A stretch of 64,000 nt of DNA from NCBI RefSeq assembly GCF_017377395.1, contig NZ_CP061800.1:5229633-5293632 (forward strand). The letters run 5' to 3'. The notes beneath the pieces are model-generated. The model ran no database searches and was not told the DNA's origin. It worked only from the letters and a program-made list of their open reading frames with translations. How positions within the stretch are numbered: the stretch's first letter is position 1; the number at the start of each line of letters is the position of its first letter. Source of the DNA: Desulfonema magnum. Lineage in GTDB: Bacteria; Desulfobacterota; Desulfobacteria; Desulfobacterales; 4be13. This document shows positions 1-10,200 of this stretch, one piece after another. Made by a program: the position numbers and the translations under genes.

Positions 1-801
1 CGGTTTGATTTTTTTTGGATAATCAGCTGTCGTACATCCGCAGCTTGTTGCCACCTTTGCTATGGATAAAGGCTTATTTCCCATATTTTCAATAATAAAA
101 TCATGGGTGATAACTGTGCCGTCAAGAGCAGGAGAAAATTGGAAGCGGGGTTCCCTGACAACAGCAACCGGAACTCCGGCTACGGATTCACCTGTATCCT
201 CCGTGTCACTCTGAATTTGAAATTTTTCCAAACCCTGATCAGCATCAGCCGTGGGAATCATAAGTAAACACGCGATCAGCAATAAACTTGTCACCGTTTT
301 TTTTCTCATAAATATTCCTCTCCTAATTAAAGTTGTCATCTGTGTGAGGCTCCCGCTCTCGGGTCTGTCAGAAAAAAACACATAAAGACCCATCATAAAC
401 ATCAAGATATCCCGAATCAGCAACTGTGCTGTGGAAGAAGTATGGCCCGCCTCTCCGAAAGAAATGCAGCCGCAGTCAAATTCATGTCCTCTCACAAGAT
501 TGACAGACAGGGCAATGATAAAGGCAAAAAGCATTCCGTTAATGACGAGTACGGCAGATCTGGGATAAATCCCCAGAATCAGTGCCAGTCCTGAGTAAAA
601 CTCCAGATAAGGCAGAATGATGGCAATGAGATTAATGGAGAAACTTGGAAAAAGGTCATAGCCATAGATTATTTTCGCAAACTGTGCAGGTTCGGTAATT
701 TTATGGTAACTGGCACAGACAAACACAATCCCCAGCAGCCAGCGCACGGACAGTTCAGTCCATTTGTTATTGTATAATTTAATAAAGTTATTGTTTTTCA
801 A
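1..801 (-). CDS. MauE/DoxX membrane protein fused to DUF1573 domain (3' end outside window)
   Basis: One frame is open without a stop from a TTG at 799-801 to the window edge. The TTG has a GAGGGGGG ribosome site about 9 nt upstream. The N-terminal part (about 160 residues) has four hydrophobic segments and a CGC motif, typical of MauE/DoxX redox-associated membrane proteins. It runs in frame into a segment starting MRKKTVTSLLLIACLLMIP, a fifth hydrophobic helix, followed by a DUF1573-type region with the SCGCTTADYP signature. Four helices plus a fifth would put the DUF1573 domain in the periplasm, so a true fusion makes topological sense. However, an internal ATG at 307-309 has a good AGGAGAGG site, so a separate DUF1573 protein could also be made. 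The start overlaps the rhodanese stop, suggesting co-translation. Role (thiol/redox handling in the envelope) is inferred from family and neighbours. Confidence 0.7.
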   Translation of the reverse strand, partial: MKNNNFIKLYNNKWTELSVRWLLGIVFVCASYHKITEPAQFAKIIYGYDLFPSFSINLIAIILPYLEFYSGLALILGIYPRSAVLVINGMLFAFIIALSVNLVRGHEFDCGCISFGEAGHTSSTAQLLIRDILMFMMGLYVFFSDRPESGSLTQMTTLIRRGIFMRKKTVTSLLLIACLLMIPTADADQGLEKFQIQSDTEDTGESVAGVPVAVVREPRFQFSPALDGTVITHDFIIENMGNKPLSIAKVATSCGCTTADYPKKIKP

Positions 802-1285
802 TTGGATATCCCCCCTCTTTCCATTCATCATAGCCATCCACATAAACCTTTATATTTAAATATCCCATTTCTGAAAAATACCGGGCGAGATGGTGAGAGT
901 CTTCACATTCTCTCCCGGTACAATAGGTAACAATCGTCAGGGAAGCCGGATAATTGTTCATAAATTCTTCGAACAGCTCCTCAAATTCATATAAAGGCAG
1001 GGACACCGCGTTTTTTATATGGCCTTCTTCGTAGAGTTCGCGAGTACGGGCATCAACAAAGACACTTTTATCGTTAAGATATATCTCTCTGGCTGCGATA
1101 ATGTCAATTTCAAGTTCATGGTCAACAACATCATCTTTGGCCTTGGCCGTAATAACCCCCTGTGAGGTATCCCAGTCCCCCATCAGGGCAATGCCTTTGG
1201 GGGAGAAAAAGTTTACTGTAAACGCGGTGATCAGCGCAAGGCTCACAAGGCATAAAAGTTCTTTCATCATATGTCTGTAATACAT
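788..1285 (-). CDS. Membrane-anchored rhodanese-like protein
   Basis: This 165-residue protein has an N-terminal hydrophobic anchor (about residues 8-27) and a rhodanese domain (about 60-163). The domain contains VFVDARTRELYEEGHI and the active-site loop YCTGREC, with the predicted catalytic cysteine at residue 122. Single-domain rhodaneses carry sulfane sulfur or act on thiols; here it should face the periplasm. The start ATG at 1285 has an AGAGGAAAG site. The downstream MauE-DUF1573 gene starts inside its 3' end, so the two probably form an operon with a shared envelope sulfur/thiol role. The substrate cannot be told from sequence. Confidence 0.8.
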   Translation of the reverse strand: MYYRHMMKELLCLVSLALITAFTVNFFSPKGIALMGDWDTSQGVITAKAKDDVVDHELEIDIIAAREIYLNDKSVFVDARTRELYEEGHIKNAVSLPLYEFEELFEEFMNNYPASLTIVTYCTGRECEDSHHLARYFSEMGYLNIKVYVDGYDEWKEGGYPIEKQ

Positions 1286-1497
1286 TACTTTCTTTCCTCT
1301 TTCGTGTTTTCAGTTTCAAATTCACGGACAGAAGTTTTTGGCGCGGAGACTTCCGAAGTTTTATATAAAAATTTTATTATATTTTGCATGGCGCTGTCAA
1401 AAGTTTTGGTGGTAAATTGGGGAAAAAGGTGGTAAATAAGGGTAAATTTTCCAGGTATGGCACGATATTTGCTTATGCTTATCCCGAACTTTAACAT
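1285..1497 (-). CDS. Possible small upstream ORF, 70 residues, unknown
   Basis: An open frame of 70 codons ends in a TAATG overlap with the rhodanese start, which is the usual geometry of translational coupling. It has no recognisable domain or signal peptide, only a weak ribosome site, and a mixed composition. It could equally be the operon leader and promoter region. Listed for completeness only. Confidence 0.15.
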   Translation of the reverse strand: MLKFGISISKYRAIPGKFTLIYHLFPQFTTKTFDSAMQNIIKFLYKTSEVSAPKTSVREFETENTKEERK

Positions 1498-1554
1498 ATC
1501 ATTCTCAGAAGGATACTTCCGATTCCTTTACCATGAAAATACATTTTGAAAATC

Positions 1555-2035
1555 CGTTTTTTTTGCCACAAAGGCACGAAGACACAAAGTTTCACGAAGT
1601 CTCTTTGCGGCTGATTTTTTCGGATAAAAGGCGGGACCCACCCGTTTTTTTGCCACGAAGACACGAAGGCACGAAGTTTCACGAAGTCTCTTTGCGGTTC
1701 CTTTGTGGCTTTGTGGCTTTGTGGCTGATTTTTTCAGATGTGTGAAAAGCGGGACTGGCCGTTTTTTTGCCACGAAGGCACGAAGTTTCACGAAGTCTCT
1801 TTGCGGTTCCTTTGTGGCTTTGTGGCTTTGTGGCTGATTTTTTCAGATGTGTGAAAAGCGGGACTGGCCGTTTTTTTGCCACGAAGGCACAAAGTTTCAC
1901 GAAGTCTCTTTGCGGCTGATTTTTTCGGATAAAAGGCGGAACCCACCCGTTTTTTTGCCACGAAGACACGAAGGCACGAAGTTTCACAAAGTCTCTTTGC
2001 GGTTCTTTTGTGTCTTTGTGGCTGATTTTTTCAGC
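1555..2035. repeat. Tandem ~90-110 bp hairpin-rich repeat (GCCACGAAGGCACGAAG family)
   Basis: About five imperfect units each begin with TTTTTTGCCACGAAGGCAC, continue with TTTCACGAAGTCTCTTTGC, and most end with CTTTGTGGCTTTGTGGC. The last is nearly the reverse complement of the first, so each unit can fold into a long hairpin. Open frames across it on both strands are a by-product of the repeat. A single related palindrome lies at about 29015-29075. It occupies the gap between the rhodanese operon and dnaE. Confidence 0.85.
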
Positions 2036-2078
2036 ATATTTTCATATACCGAAACAAGGCATACCTTGTCTCTGTGTT

Positions 2079-5000
2079 TTATCTTGTCTGCCGATATTTA
2101 TTTTTTGGCTGAACATTTTCAGAAGAAGGGGCTTTGCACGTTGTTCTCACCGCATCATACCCCACCAATCCGTTGATCTCACGGGTGAGCGACGACCCCG
2201 GATTCAGTTTCATTGTGTCAGCCAGGGCAATTTTGATATCTGTCTTTTGGTTTATCAGATGAAGATATGTCTGGCATGATCCGGGATGTTTCTTCATAAT
2301 CTCATGTAATTTGAGCAGTGAATCCTTGGTCGTCTTGTTGATATCCAGCTTTAAATGAATATTTGCGGTCCACGTCTCCTCTGCTTTGTCCAGCGGAATA
2401 ATCTTGTTTGCCACCAGCTTTACCGAATTTTCCTCCTTTTGCACCTCAGCCTCGATAATAATGGGCGCGTCATCCGTGAGAATATCTCTCATGGGCGTGT
2501 AAACCGAAGAAAAAACGGTTGTCTCAACAGAACCGTGCAGGTCTTCTGTGGTAATAAACGCCATATTCCCGCCCTTTCTGTCCTTATACCCCTTTACATT
2601 TGTGACAATCCCGGCAATTCTCACCATCTCGCCATTATTTTTCTCTTTTAACGTGAGGGCATTTGCATTGGTAAACTTGCTGACCGTATCCTCAAATCGG
2701 CTCAGGGGATGTCCGGTGATATAAAAACCCAGAGATTCTTTTTCTAAAACCGAGCGATTCTTGTCATCCCATTCCTCTATTTTCGGCAGGGAAGGGGCGT
2801 TGATCTTCTCGGTATTTTCTCCCATATCAAACAACCCCATCTGGGGACTGTTTTTCTCTTTCTGAACCCTTTGCCCGTAATCAATGGCATCCTCAGTTGC
2901 GGCCGCCATCTGGGAACGGAAAGCCCCGGTGGAATCAAAGGCCCCGCATTTGATCAGGTTTTCAATGACCCGCTTGTTGACTTTTTTCAGATCCACATTT
3001 TCGCAAAAATCAAACAGGGAAGAAAATCTGCCTTTGTTTTCTCTTGCCTCGATAATGGCCTCAATGGCCCCCTCCCCGACATTTTTGACAGCCACAAGCC
3101 CGAATCTGATCTTGTTTCCGCTGACCGTGAATTCTTTGCCGCTCTCATTGATATCCGGCGGAAGCACAGGAATGTCGTGACTGCGGCATTCTGCAATATA
3201 TTTTACCACCCCGTCTATGGAGTGCATTTCACTGGTGAGAAGCGACGCCATGAACTCCACGGGATAATGGGCTTTCAGGTACGCGGTCTGATAGGCAATG
3301 AGGGCATAGGCCGCGGAATGAGATTTGTTAAATCCGTACCCCCCAAATTTTTCCATTAAATCAAAGAGCTGCTTTGCCTTGTCAGCCGGGATATTATTCT
3401 CCGTGGCCCCTTTTACAAAACGCCCCCGATGCTCGGCCATGATCTCAGCAATTTTCTTTCCCATTGCCTTACGCAGCCCGTCGGCCTCGGCCATGGAATA
3501 ATTCGCCAGGACCCCCGCAATCTTCATGACCTGTTCCTGATAGACAATCACGCCGTAAGTCTCATTCAGGATCGGCTCAAGTTCGGGAACAATATATTCC
3601 ACCTTTTTTCTGCCGTGCTTTCTTTCCACAAAATCATCCACCATGCCGCTGTCAAGGGGCCCGGGACGATACAGCGCGACCAGTGCCGTAACATCCGCGA
3701 AACATGCGGGCTTTAATCTCACAAGGAGGTCTTTCATGCCGGAGCTTTCCAACTGAAACACACCGGTGGTATCCCCGGAGGAAAGGAGGTGATACGTTTC
3801 AGCGTCATTGAAATCCAGGTCCAAAAGATCAGGGGCGTTGCCATGCTGGGCCTCGATGAGCGAAAGCGCGCTTTCAATCACCGTGAGGTTGCGAAGTCCC
3901 AGGAAATCGAATTTCACCAGCCCGATTTGCTCGACATATTTCATGTCAAACTGGGTCACAACTTCGCCTTTTTTACCTTTGTACAGCGGGAGATATTCCG
4001 CAAGAGGCTTGTCACCGATCACAACACCGGCTGCGTGGGTTGACGCGTGTCTCGGAAGTCCTTCAAGCACACGGGAAATTTTTATCAGATCCGCAATTTC
4101 AGCCCGTTGTTCCGCCAGTTCCCTGAGTCTCGGTTCCTGCTTTAACGCGTCCTCAAGGCTGATGTTCAGGACATCCGGGACCATCTTGGCGATGGCATCC
4201 ACATCCCGCAGGGGAATGTCAAGGGCACGTCCCACGTCACGAATGACAGCCCGGGTTTTGAGCTTTCCGAAGGTGATGATCTGGGCCACATAATCACCCC
4301 CGCCATATCGTTCCACCACATATTTAAAGACCTTTTCCCTGCCATTAATACAGAAATCCACATCAATATCCGGCATACTGATACGGGCAGGATTCAGAAA
4401 CCGCTCGAAAATAAGGCCGTGTTCAATGGGGTCCAGGTCGGTAATTCCCATGGAATAGGCAACAATGCTGCCCGCAGCAGACCCGCGACCCGGGCCTACC
4501 GGCACATGATTCTCTTTGGCATATTGTATAAAATCCGCGACAATCAGAAAATATCCCGGAAATCCCATCTTTTTTATGATTGAAATCTCGTATTCCAGAC
4601 GCTCTTTGTAAACCTGTTCGTCAATATCGGGATTTTTTTCTTTTATAAATGCTAATCTTTTTTGGTATCCCTCCCGGACTTTTTGATCAAATATTTCATC
4701 CGCGGTCAGATCGGACTCAGAATCAAATTTTGGGAAATGATAGGTATTGAAATCAAATTCAATATTGCATCGCTCCGCAATACTCACCGTATTTTCAATG
4801 GCTCCGGGATAATCCTTGAAATCCGCGTACATCTCCTCCCCGGATTTAAAATAAAGCTGGTCTGTTCCGAACTTAAACCGGTCCGGATCATTCATGGTCT
4901 TGCCGGTCTGGATACACAGCAGCACCTCATGGGCGCGGACATCTTCCTTGTTGAGATAGTGGCAGTCATTGGAAGCCACCAGGGGAATTGAAAGACGCTG

Positions 5001-5594
5001 GCTCATATCCAAAAGGGCCTGATTCACCTTTTCCTGAATCTCAATGCCATTATTTTGAACCTCAAGAAAGAAATTGTTCTCCCCAAAAAGATCAAGATAA
5101 AACCGGGCCGCCTTATCAGCCTCCTCTGAGCGATTCTCCGCGATCAGACGGGGAATTTCCCCGTGCAGACATGCGGACAGGGCAATCAGTCCTTTGCTAT
5201 GCTGTGTTAAAAGCTCTTTGTCAATTCGGGGTTTGTAATAAAATCCCTCAAGCTGGGCCACACTCGCCATTTTGCAGAGATTACGGTATCCCTCGGGGTT
5301 TTTCGCGAGGAGAACCAGGTGGGAAAGTCTTTTGGCATCGGCCGCGCTTTTGTCGGTAAGGCGGCGCGGGGCAAGATAACATTCGCAGCCGATGATCGGT
5401 TTTATCCCGGCTTTTTTGGTTTTTTCATAAAATTCAACAGACCCGAACATGGTGCCATGGTCTGTAATGGCCACAGCATTCATGCCGAAATCCGCCACGC
5501 GCTTTAAAAGGGCGTCAAGCCTGATGGCACCGTCCAGAAGGCTGTACTGTGTATGGACATGAAGATGAACAAACGGAGGTGTTGTTTTTGTCAT
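2079..5594 (-). CDS. dnaE: DNA polymerase III alpha subunit
   Basis: DnaE is the replicative polymerase subunit of the Pol III holoenzyme. The 1171-residue length matches the family. The N-terminal PHP domain begins PPFVHLHVHTQYSLLDGA. The palm contains PDIDVDFC around residue 408 (two catalytic aspartates), followed by the helix-hairpin-helix and OB-fold regions (FCENVDLKKVNKR, then VRIAGIVTNVKGYKDRKG). The ATG at 5592-5594 was chosen because homology begins there. The frame stays open for another ~205 codons upstream only because it crosses a palindromic array with a 39-bp period (13 codons). That extension (SAKLAVWQYL repeats) is translated repeat and should not be annotated as protein. 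The C-terminal ~40 residues look less conserved. Confidence 0.95.
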   Translation of the reverse strand: MTKTTPPFVHLHVHTQYSLLDGAIRLDALLKRVADFGMNAVAITDHGTMFGSVEFYEKTKKAGIKPIIGCECYLAPRRLTDKSAADAKRLSHLVLLAKNPEGYRNLCKMASVAQLEGFYYKPRIDKELLTQHSKGLIALSACLHGEIPRLIAENRSEEADKAARFYLDLFGENNFFLEVQNNGIEIQEKVNQALLDMSQRLSIPLVASNDCHYLNKEDVRAHEVLLCIQTGKTMNDPDRFKFGTDQLYFKSGEEMYADFKDYPGAIENTVSIAERCNIEFDFNTYHFPKFDSESDLTADEIFDQKVREGYQKRLAFIKEKNPDIDEQVYKERLEYEISIIKKMGFPGYFLIVADFIQYAKENHVPVGPGRGSAAGSIVAYSMGITDLDPIEHGLIFERFLNPARISMPDIDVDFCINGREKVFKYVVERYGGGDYVAQIITFGKLKTRAVIRDVGRALDIPLRDVDAIAKMVPDVLNISLEDALKQEPRLRELAEQRAEIADLIKISRVLEGLPRHASTHAAGVVIGDKPLAEYLPLYKGKKGEVVTQFDMKYVEQIGLVKFDFLGLRNLTVIESALSLIEAQHGNAPDLLDLDFNDAETYHLLSSGDTTGVFQLESSGMKDLLVRLKPACFADVTALVALYRPGPLDSGMVDDFVERKHGRKKVEYIVPELEPILNETYGVIVYQEQVMKIAGVLANYSMAEADGLRKAMGKKIAEIMAEHRGRFVKGATENNIPADKAKQLFDLMEKFGGYGFNKSHSAAYALIAYQTAYLKAHYPVEFMASLLTSEMHSIDGVVKYIAECRSHDIPVLPPDINESGKEFTVSGNKIRFGLVAVKNVGEGAIEAIIEARENKGRFSSLFDFCENVDLKKVNKRVIENLIKCGAFDSTGAFRSQMAAATEDAIDYGQRVQKEKNSPQMGLFDMGENTEKINAPSLPKIEEWDDKNRSVLEKESLGFYITGHPLSRFEDTVSKFTNANALTLKEKNNGEMVRIAGIVTNVKGYKDRKGGNMAFITTEDLHGSVETTVFSSVYTPMRDILTDDAPIIIEAEVQKEENSVKLVANKIIPLDKAEETWTANIHLKLDINKTTKDSLLKLHEIMKKHPGSCQTYLHLINQKTDIKIALADTMKLNPGSSLTREINGLVGYDAVRTTCKAPSSENVQPKNKYRQTR

Positions 5595-5654
5595 TGAACT
5601 GCTCGCTAAAAAATGTATCTGTATGTTTAAAGTTTTGCCGGACAGAATTTGCAA

Positions 5655-6172
5655 CCTCATCCGGAGTGCCAAACGGAAAGTTTGGCAAAAGTGCCATCCG
5701 GAGTGCCAAACTTGCAGTTTGGCAGAAGTGTGATCCGGAGTGCCAAACGGAAAGTTTGGCAAAAGTGCCATTCCGGAGTGCCAAACTTGCAGTTTGGCAG
5801 AAGTGCCATCCGGAGTGCCAAACTTGCAGTTTGGCAGAAGTGTCATCCGGAGTGCCAAACTTGCAGTTTGGCAGAAGTGCGGTGTTTTTTCTGGCATTGG
5901 AGATATCGCCAAACTGCAAGTTCGGCACTCCGGAGTTGAGATATTGCCAAACTGCAAGTTTGGCACTCCGGAGTTGAGATATTGCCAAACTGCAAGTTTG
6001 GCACTCCGGAATGGAGATATTGCCAAACTGCAAGTTCGGCACTCCGGAGTTGAGATATTGCCAAACTGCAAGTTTGGCACTCCGGAGTTGAGATATTGCC
6101 AAACTGCAAGTTCGGCACTCCGGAGTTGAGATATTGCCAAACTGCAAGTTTGGCACTCCGGAATGGCCGAAC
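5655..6172. repeat. Mirrored array of 13 palindromic units (CCGGAGTGCCAAAC / GTTTGGC)
   Basis: Six units of ~36-38 bp in one orientation (5655-5880) are followed, across a short spacer, by seven units of 39 bp in the opposite orientation (5905-6172). Each unit carries a 7-bp stem GCCAAAC/GTTTGGC with a 5-nt loop, next to the core CCGGAGTGC (or its complement). Loops are TTGCA or GGAAA on the left and TGCAA on the right, while the stem stays constant apart from GTTCGGC variants. The array lies directly upstream of the dnaE start. Two further units occur at 56884-56991. Confidence 0.9.
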
Positions 6173-6406
6173 TTGTCCGGATTCGTTCCCAAACTTCTAT
6201 CCGGAAACACAAATATCAGCTTTGCATTTTAAGGGATTCCAACGTGCTGCAAACGAACCCGTCCACTCAGTTCCTCTGCTTTATATAATCATTAGCAATC
6301 AATATGTCACGCTGCTTCATTCTTGGAAAAATGTTTTTTTACACTGAATATTCGTATTCTGCAATTATTTTATTCAGATAAGCAACTAAATTTATTTTCT
6401 GTTTTT

Positions 6407-6550
6407 TTCTAACACCTAACACTTAACACTTAACACTTAACACCTGACACTTAACACTTAATACCTAACACCTGACACCTGACACCTAACACCTAACACC
6501 TAACACTTAACACTTAACACTTAACACTTAACACCTGACACCTGACACTT
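6407..6550. repeat. Heptamer tandem repeat (TAACACT/TAACACC/TGACACC)
   Basis: About twenty heptamers of the form T(A/G)ACAC(T/C) run head to tail and end in CTTTCATATAAA, the same junction seen in the large array at 41.8-43.0 kb. It resembles the short tandemly repeated heptamers known from filamentous cyanobacteria and Beggiatoa. It contains no gene. Confidence 0.9.
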
Positions 6551-6622
6551 TCATATAAAATTTTATGAATTATAACATTTTCTATTGACATTAATTTAAA
6601 AAGGGGATAATTAAAGTTTTTA

Positions 6623-6709
6623 ATTTTCACAGATAAAGCCAAACCCGTCGTGAGGCGGGGACGGAAAGCCGCGGGTCTCGGAGGGAGACAGCCAGGTTGC
6701 CTTGAAAAT
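6623..6709 (+). promoter_or_regulatory. c-di-GMP-I (GEMM-I) riboswitch
   Basis: The segment has the GEMM-I layout. P1 is formed by ATTTTCA (6623-6629) and TGAAAAT (6703-6709). The core GCCAAACC leads into P2, CCCGTC-GTGA-GGCGGG, with a GNRA tetraloop. Then come GGACGGAAAGCCGCGGG, the P3 stem GTCTC/GAGAC, and AGCCAGGTTGCC. Aligned by eye to the Vibrio Vc2 aptamer, the position equal to G20 is G, which favours c-di-GMP over cGAMP; the Geobacter cGAMP aptamer has A there. It lies on the same strand as, and about 560 bp before, the secreted nuclease gene at 7271, its likely target. Confidence 0.85.
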
Positions 6710-6815
6710 GCCTTGGAATCAATTCCGAGGCTGAGAGCGAAAGCTGGACAAAGCCATGCTACCGGGCGGTACGCTTTAATGACTGTGTTAAAATGTCAGG
6801 TAGTTTTTTTGCATA
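6710..6815 (+). promoter_or_regulatory. Structured leader after the riboswitch (expression platform?)
   Basis: Immediately after P1 are several potential hairpins: CCTTGGAAT/ATTCCGAGG, AGC-GAAA-GCT, and TACCG-GG-CGGTA. A TGAC...GTCA pair then precedes GGTAGTTTTTTT, which could act as a terminator. The series is compact and unlike the neighbouring repeats. The switching mechanism is not resolved. Confidence 0.45.
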
Positions 6816-6934
6816 TGTCGTCCCCGAATGCCGGTCACGGACCATCGGAGGCGGTTTTCTTAATTTTCCCGGCTGGAAACCGGCTCATTATAAAATTTTC
6901 TGATAACCAAGTTATAGGGGATTGTGCCAATAAA

Positions 6935-7076
6935 GGTGACTTCTGAATGCGGACTTGTCTGCCGCAGATATGATATCTCCCTCTGATCCTGCCACTGTCC
7001 GAACGTGACTTCTGAATGCGGGTTTGTCTTCCGCAAACATGACTTTTCTCTCTGATCCTGCCACTGTGTTCCTGAA
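6935..7076. repeat. Two ~69-bp direct repeats in the nuclease leader
   Basis: Two adjacent copies begin GTGACTTCTGAATGCGG at about 6935 and 7004 and end near CTCTGATCCTGCCACTG. Each can form a small GCGG/CCGC hairpin. A degenerate relative is visible at about 14615-14700 (CTCCCTGATCCTG, then GTGACAGATGCG and GGGTTTGTCT). The repeats sit between the riboswitch and the nuclease start. Confidence 0.7.
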
Positions 7077-7270
7077 ATGCTTCGTCGAAAAGCGGCCTGA
7101 TGTCGGACATATTGTTTCTGCAAAACAGGCAACAACCTAGACGTCTGTCTCTCTGATAATTTTACCCTAATTTTTTTATGATTTTCAATAGATAACGTAC
7201 TTTCGTTTTCAGCTTGAGAATTGATTCCCCTGTGTCAAAATGTTCAATACATTTGAGAAAGGGGGAACAA

Positions 7271-10200
7271 ATGAAGAATCTGGCGATTTTATTTCAGACT
7301 ATGGCGATGGTGGTTTTGATGCTGATGGGATTGATTCCCGGTATTGTCGGAGTGGCTCATGCCCAGGAATCATTACCTGTGAACATAGATTTCACAGGCT
7401 TCGCTGGCAACGGCTTTGCCTCTGATCCTTCGACAGGGCAGTTGGACTCTGATTCCTGGATTGTAAAAGGATTGTCCGATGGTGATGGAACCTTTGGAGA
7501 AGAATATGAAAATGGCGATGTCTATGGCGATTTTATCAGAGGCGAATCTCCAGGAGGAGTGAGTTCAGGCGGCGTATACGCGTTTGATGTCGGTGACGGC
7601 AATTTAATTTTAGGGATTCAGCCTATGGGGACTGACTTCACGCCTGGTGAAATCATCCTCAGAATTCAAAATAACACCGGATCAACAGTAACAAAGCTGG
7701 ATATCTCTTATGATATGTGGCATCATAATGATCAAAACCGGGCAAACTTCCTGAACTTCGCCTATTCTTCAGATAATTCGGCTTACACAGATGTATCCGA
7801 GTTTAATTTTACGACCCCCGAGGCTGCCGACGCTTCTCCGATTTGGCAATCGGAGAAGCGTTCAACGTTATTGAGCGGTCTGAGTATCGCTGATGACGGC
7901 TTTTTTTATCTTCGCTGGCAGGGAGATGATGTCAGCGGCTCTGGCAGCCGGGATGAATATGGCATTGACAATGTCCGTGTCATCGTACCGCCACCTGAGA
8001 TATTTATCTCCGAATATATTGAAGGTACCAGTTATAACAAAGCCATTGAGCTATACAATCCCACAGGCGCGGATATTGATCTCAGCGCGGGAACATACTC
8101 CCTTGAATTGTATTCCGACGGCGATTCAACAGCCAGTCAGAGTTTAGAACTGACAGGCATAATCCCTGCCGACGATGTTTTTGTGCTTGCTCATCCCAGT
8201 GCCGGCGACACTATTCTGGCTATAGCAGATGTGACTGATGCTTCGGTGATCAATTTTAACGGTGATGACGCAGTCGTACTCAGAAAAAACAGCACAATTA
8301 TTGATGTCATCGGAAAAATTGGCAAAGACCCTGGCACCCAGTGGGGAAGCGGCGATATTTCCACACAAAATAAAACCATCCGCCGCAAGCCTGACATCAC
8401 CTCCGGAGATGCTGATCCTGACGATGCTTTTGATCCTTCTGTTGAATGGGAGGGCTTTCCCCAGGATACATTTGAAGGGCTGGGATGTCATCCGGCAGCG
8501 TCCTGCTCCGGCATCACCAGAATCCACACCATCCAGGGCAGCAGCACAACCAGTCCCGAACTCGGCAACACGCACACCATCAAAGGCATTGTGGTGGGTG
8601 ATTTTCAGGATACGAGCGACGGACTGGGTGGCTTCTTTGTTCAGGAGGAGGATGCGGATGCGGACACGGACACGGCAACCTCCGAAGGAATTTTTGTTTA
8701 CAATCATACCGCGGATGTGAATGTGGGAGATCAGGTTCAGGTGACAGGTACGGTTCAGGAGTACGCCAGCGATGGCACCAGCCTGACCCAAATCAGCAGC
8801 GTGACAGAGGTGACGCTTCTCAGCAGCGGCAACCCCCTGCCGAGTGCGGCGAGCGTTTCCCTGCCAGTCACTGATGTTTCAGAATGGGAACGCTATGAAG
8901 GGATGCGCGTCAGCATGTCTCAGACGCTTTATGTGACCAGTCTTCATAACCTGGGAACCTATGGCGAGGTGTCGTTATCTTCTGATGGCCGTGTCACGCA
9001 ATTTACCCACGCAAATACTCCGGATCCTGACGGGTATGCGGATCATCTTGCAGAGACTGAGAAACGCCGGATAATCCTTGACGACGCGAAGACCTCAGTC
9101 CATCCGGACCCGATTATTCATCCCAGTCCCGGAGTCAGCGCGTCCCACACCCTGCGGGGCGGGGATAGTGTTTCAAATCTGACAGGCATATTAGATGATC
9201 GGTTCGGGAAGTATCGTATTCAGCCCACAAAAACTATTGACTTCACCCCCGCCAATCCCCGTCCTGTGTCCCCTTCTGTTGACGGAAGGCTCAGGGTGGC
9301 AAGCATGAATCTGCTGAACTACTTTGACGGTTCAGGAGGAGATGTCTGCGGCCCTTCGGGAAATCAGGAATGCTGGGGGGCGGATAATGCGGACGAATTC
9401 ACCCGGCAGCGAGATAAAACCATCAGCGCCATCATCACCTCAGACGCGGATATCATCGGCCTGATGGAATTGGAGAATGACTCCACATCTCTCCAAAACC
9501 TGGTGGACGGGATAAACGCCGTGGCTGGTGCAGACGCATATAATTTTATTGACACCGGCATCATCGGCACCAATCTGATCCGGGTGGCCATGATCTATAA
9601 AGCTTCCACAGTCTCCGCAGTGGGCGATTACGCCATCCTTGACCGTACCGCCGCACCGAGCGGAACAACATTTTACGACAATAAGAATCGCCCATCACTG
9701 GCCCAGACCTTTCAGGAAACCGAAACAGGAGAGATTTTTACAGTGGTGGTCAGCCATCTTATATCAAAGCGGTCCTCCTGTGACGAATCACCATACAATG
9801 ATCCGGATCAAAGCGATGGTCAGGGGAAATGTAACGGTGTCCGCACAAAAGCGGCCCAGGCCCTTGCAGCCTGGATCGAAACCGACCCGACAGACAGCGG
9901 AGATGCTGATATTCTCATCATCGGCGATATGAATTCATATGCCAGGGAAGACCCGATAACCTCACTTATCAAAGCTGATTACACTGATTTAATTGCCAAA
10001 TTCAGCGGTGCGAATGCCTATTCATATGTCCATGACGGCCAATGGGGGTATCTGGATCATGCCCTGTCCGGCGAATGCCTCACCCCCCAGGTGGCAGGCG
10101 CATCGGTCTGGCATATCAACGCGGACGAACCTGAACTCCTTGATTATAACACTGAAAATAAATCCTCGGCACAAATCTCCGACCTCTACAATGATGATCC

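Noticed and set aside
1528..1987. Several overlapping small frames on both strands
   Set aside because: They translate a tandem hairpin repeat and repeat the same peptide; no start signals.
5655..6172. CRISPR-like regularly spaced repeat
   Set aside because: The intervals between stems are also repeated and orientation flips in the middle; no unique spacers.
5595..6212. N-terminal extension of DnaE by about 205 codons
   Set aside because: It is open only because the palindrome array has a period divisible by three; the DnaE family starts at 5594.
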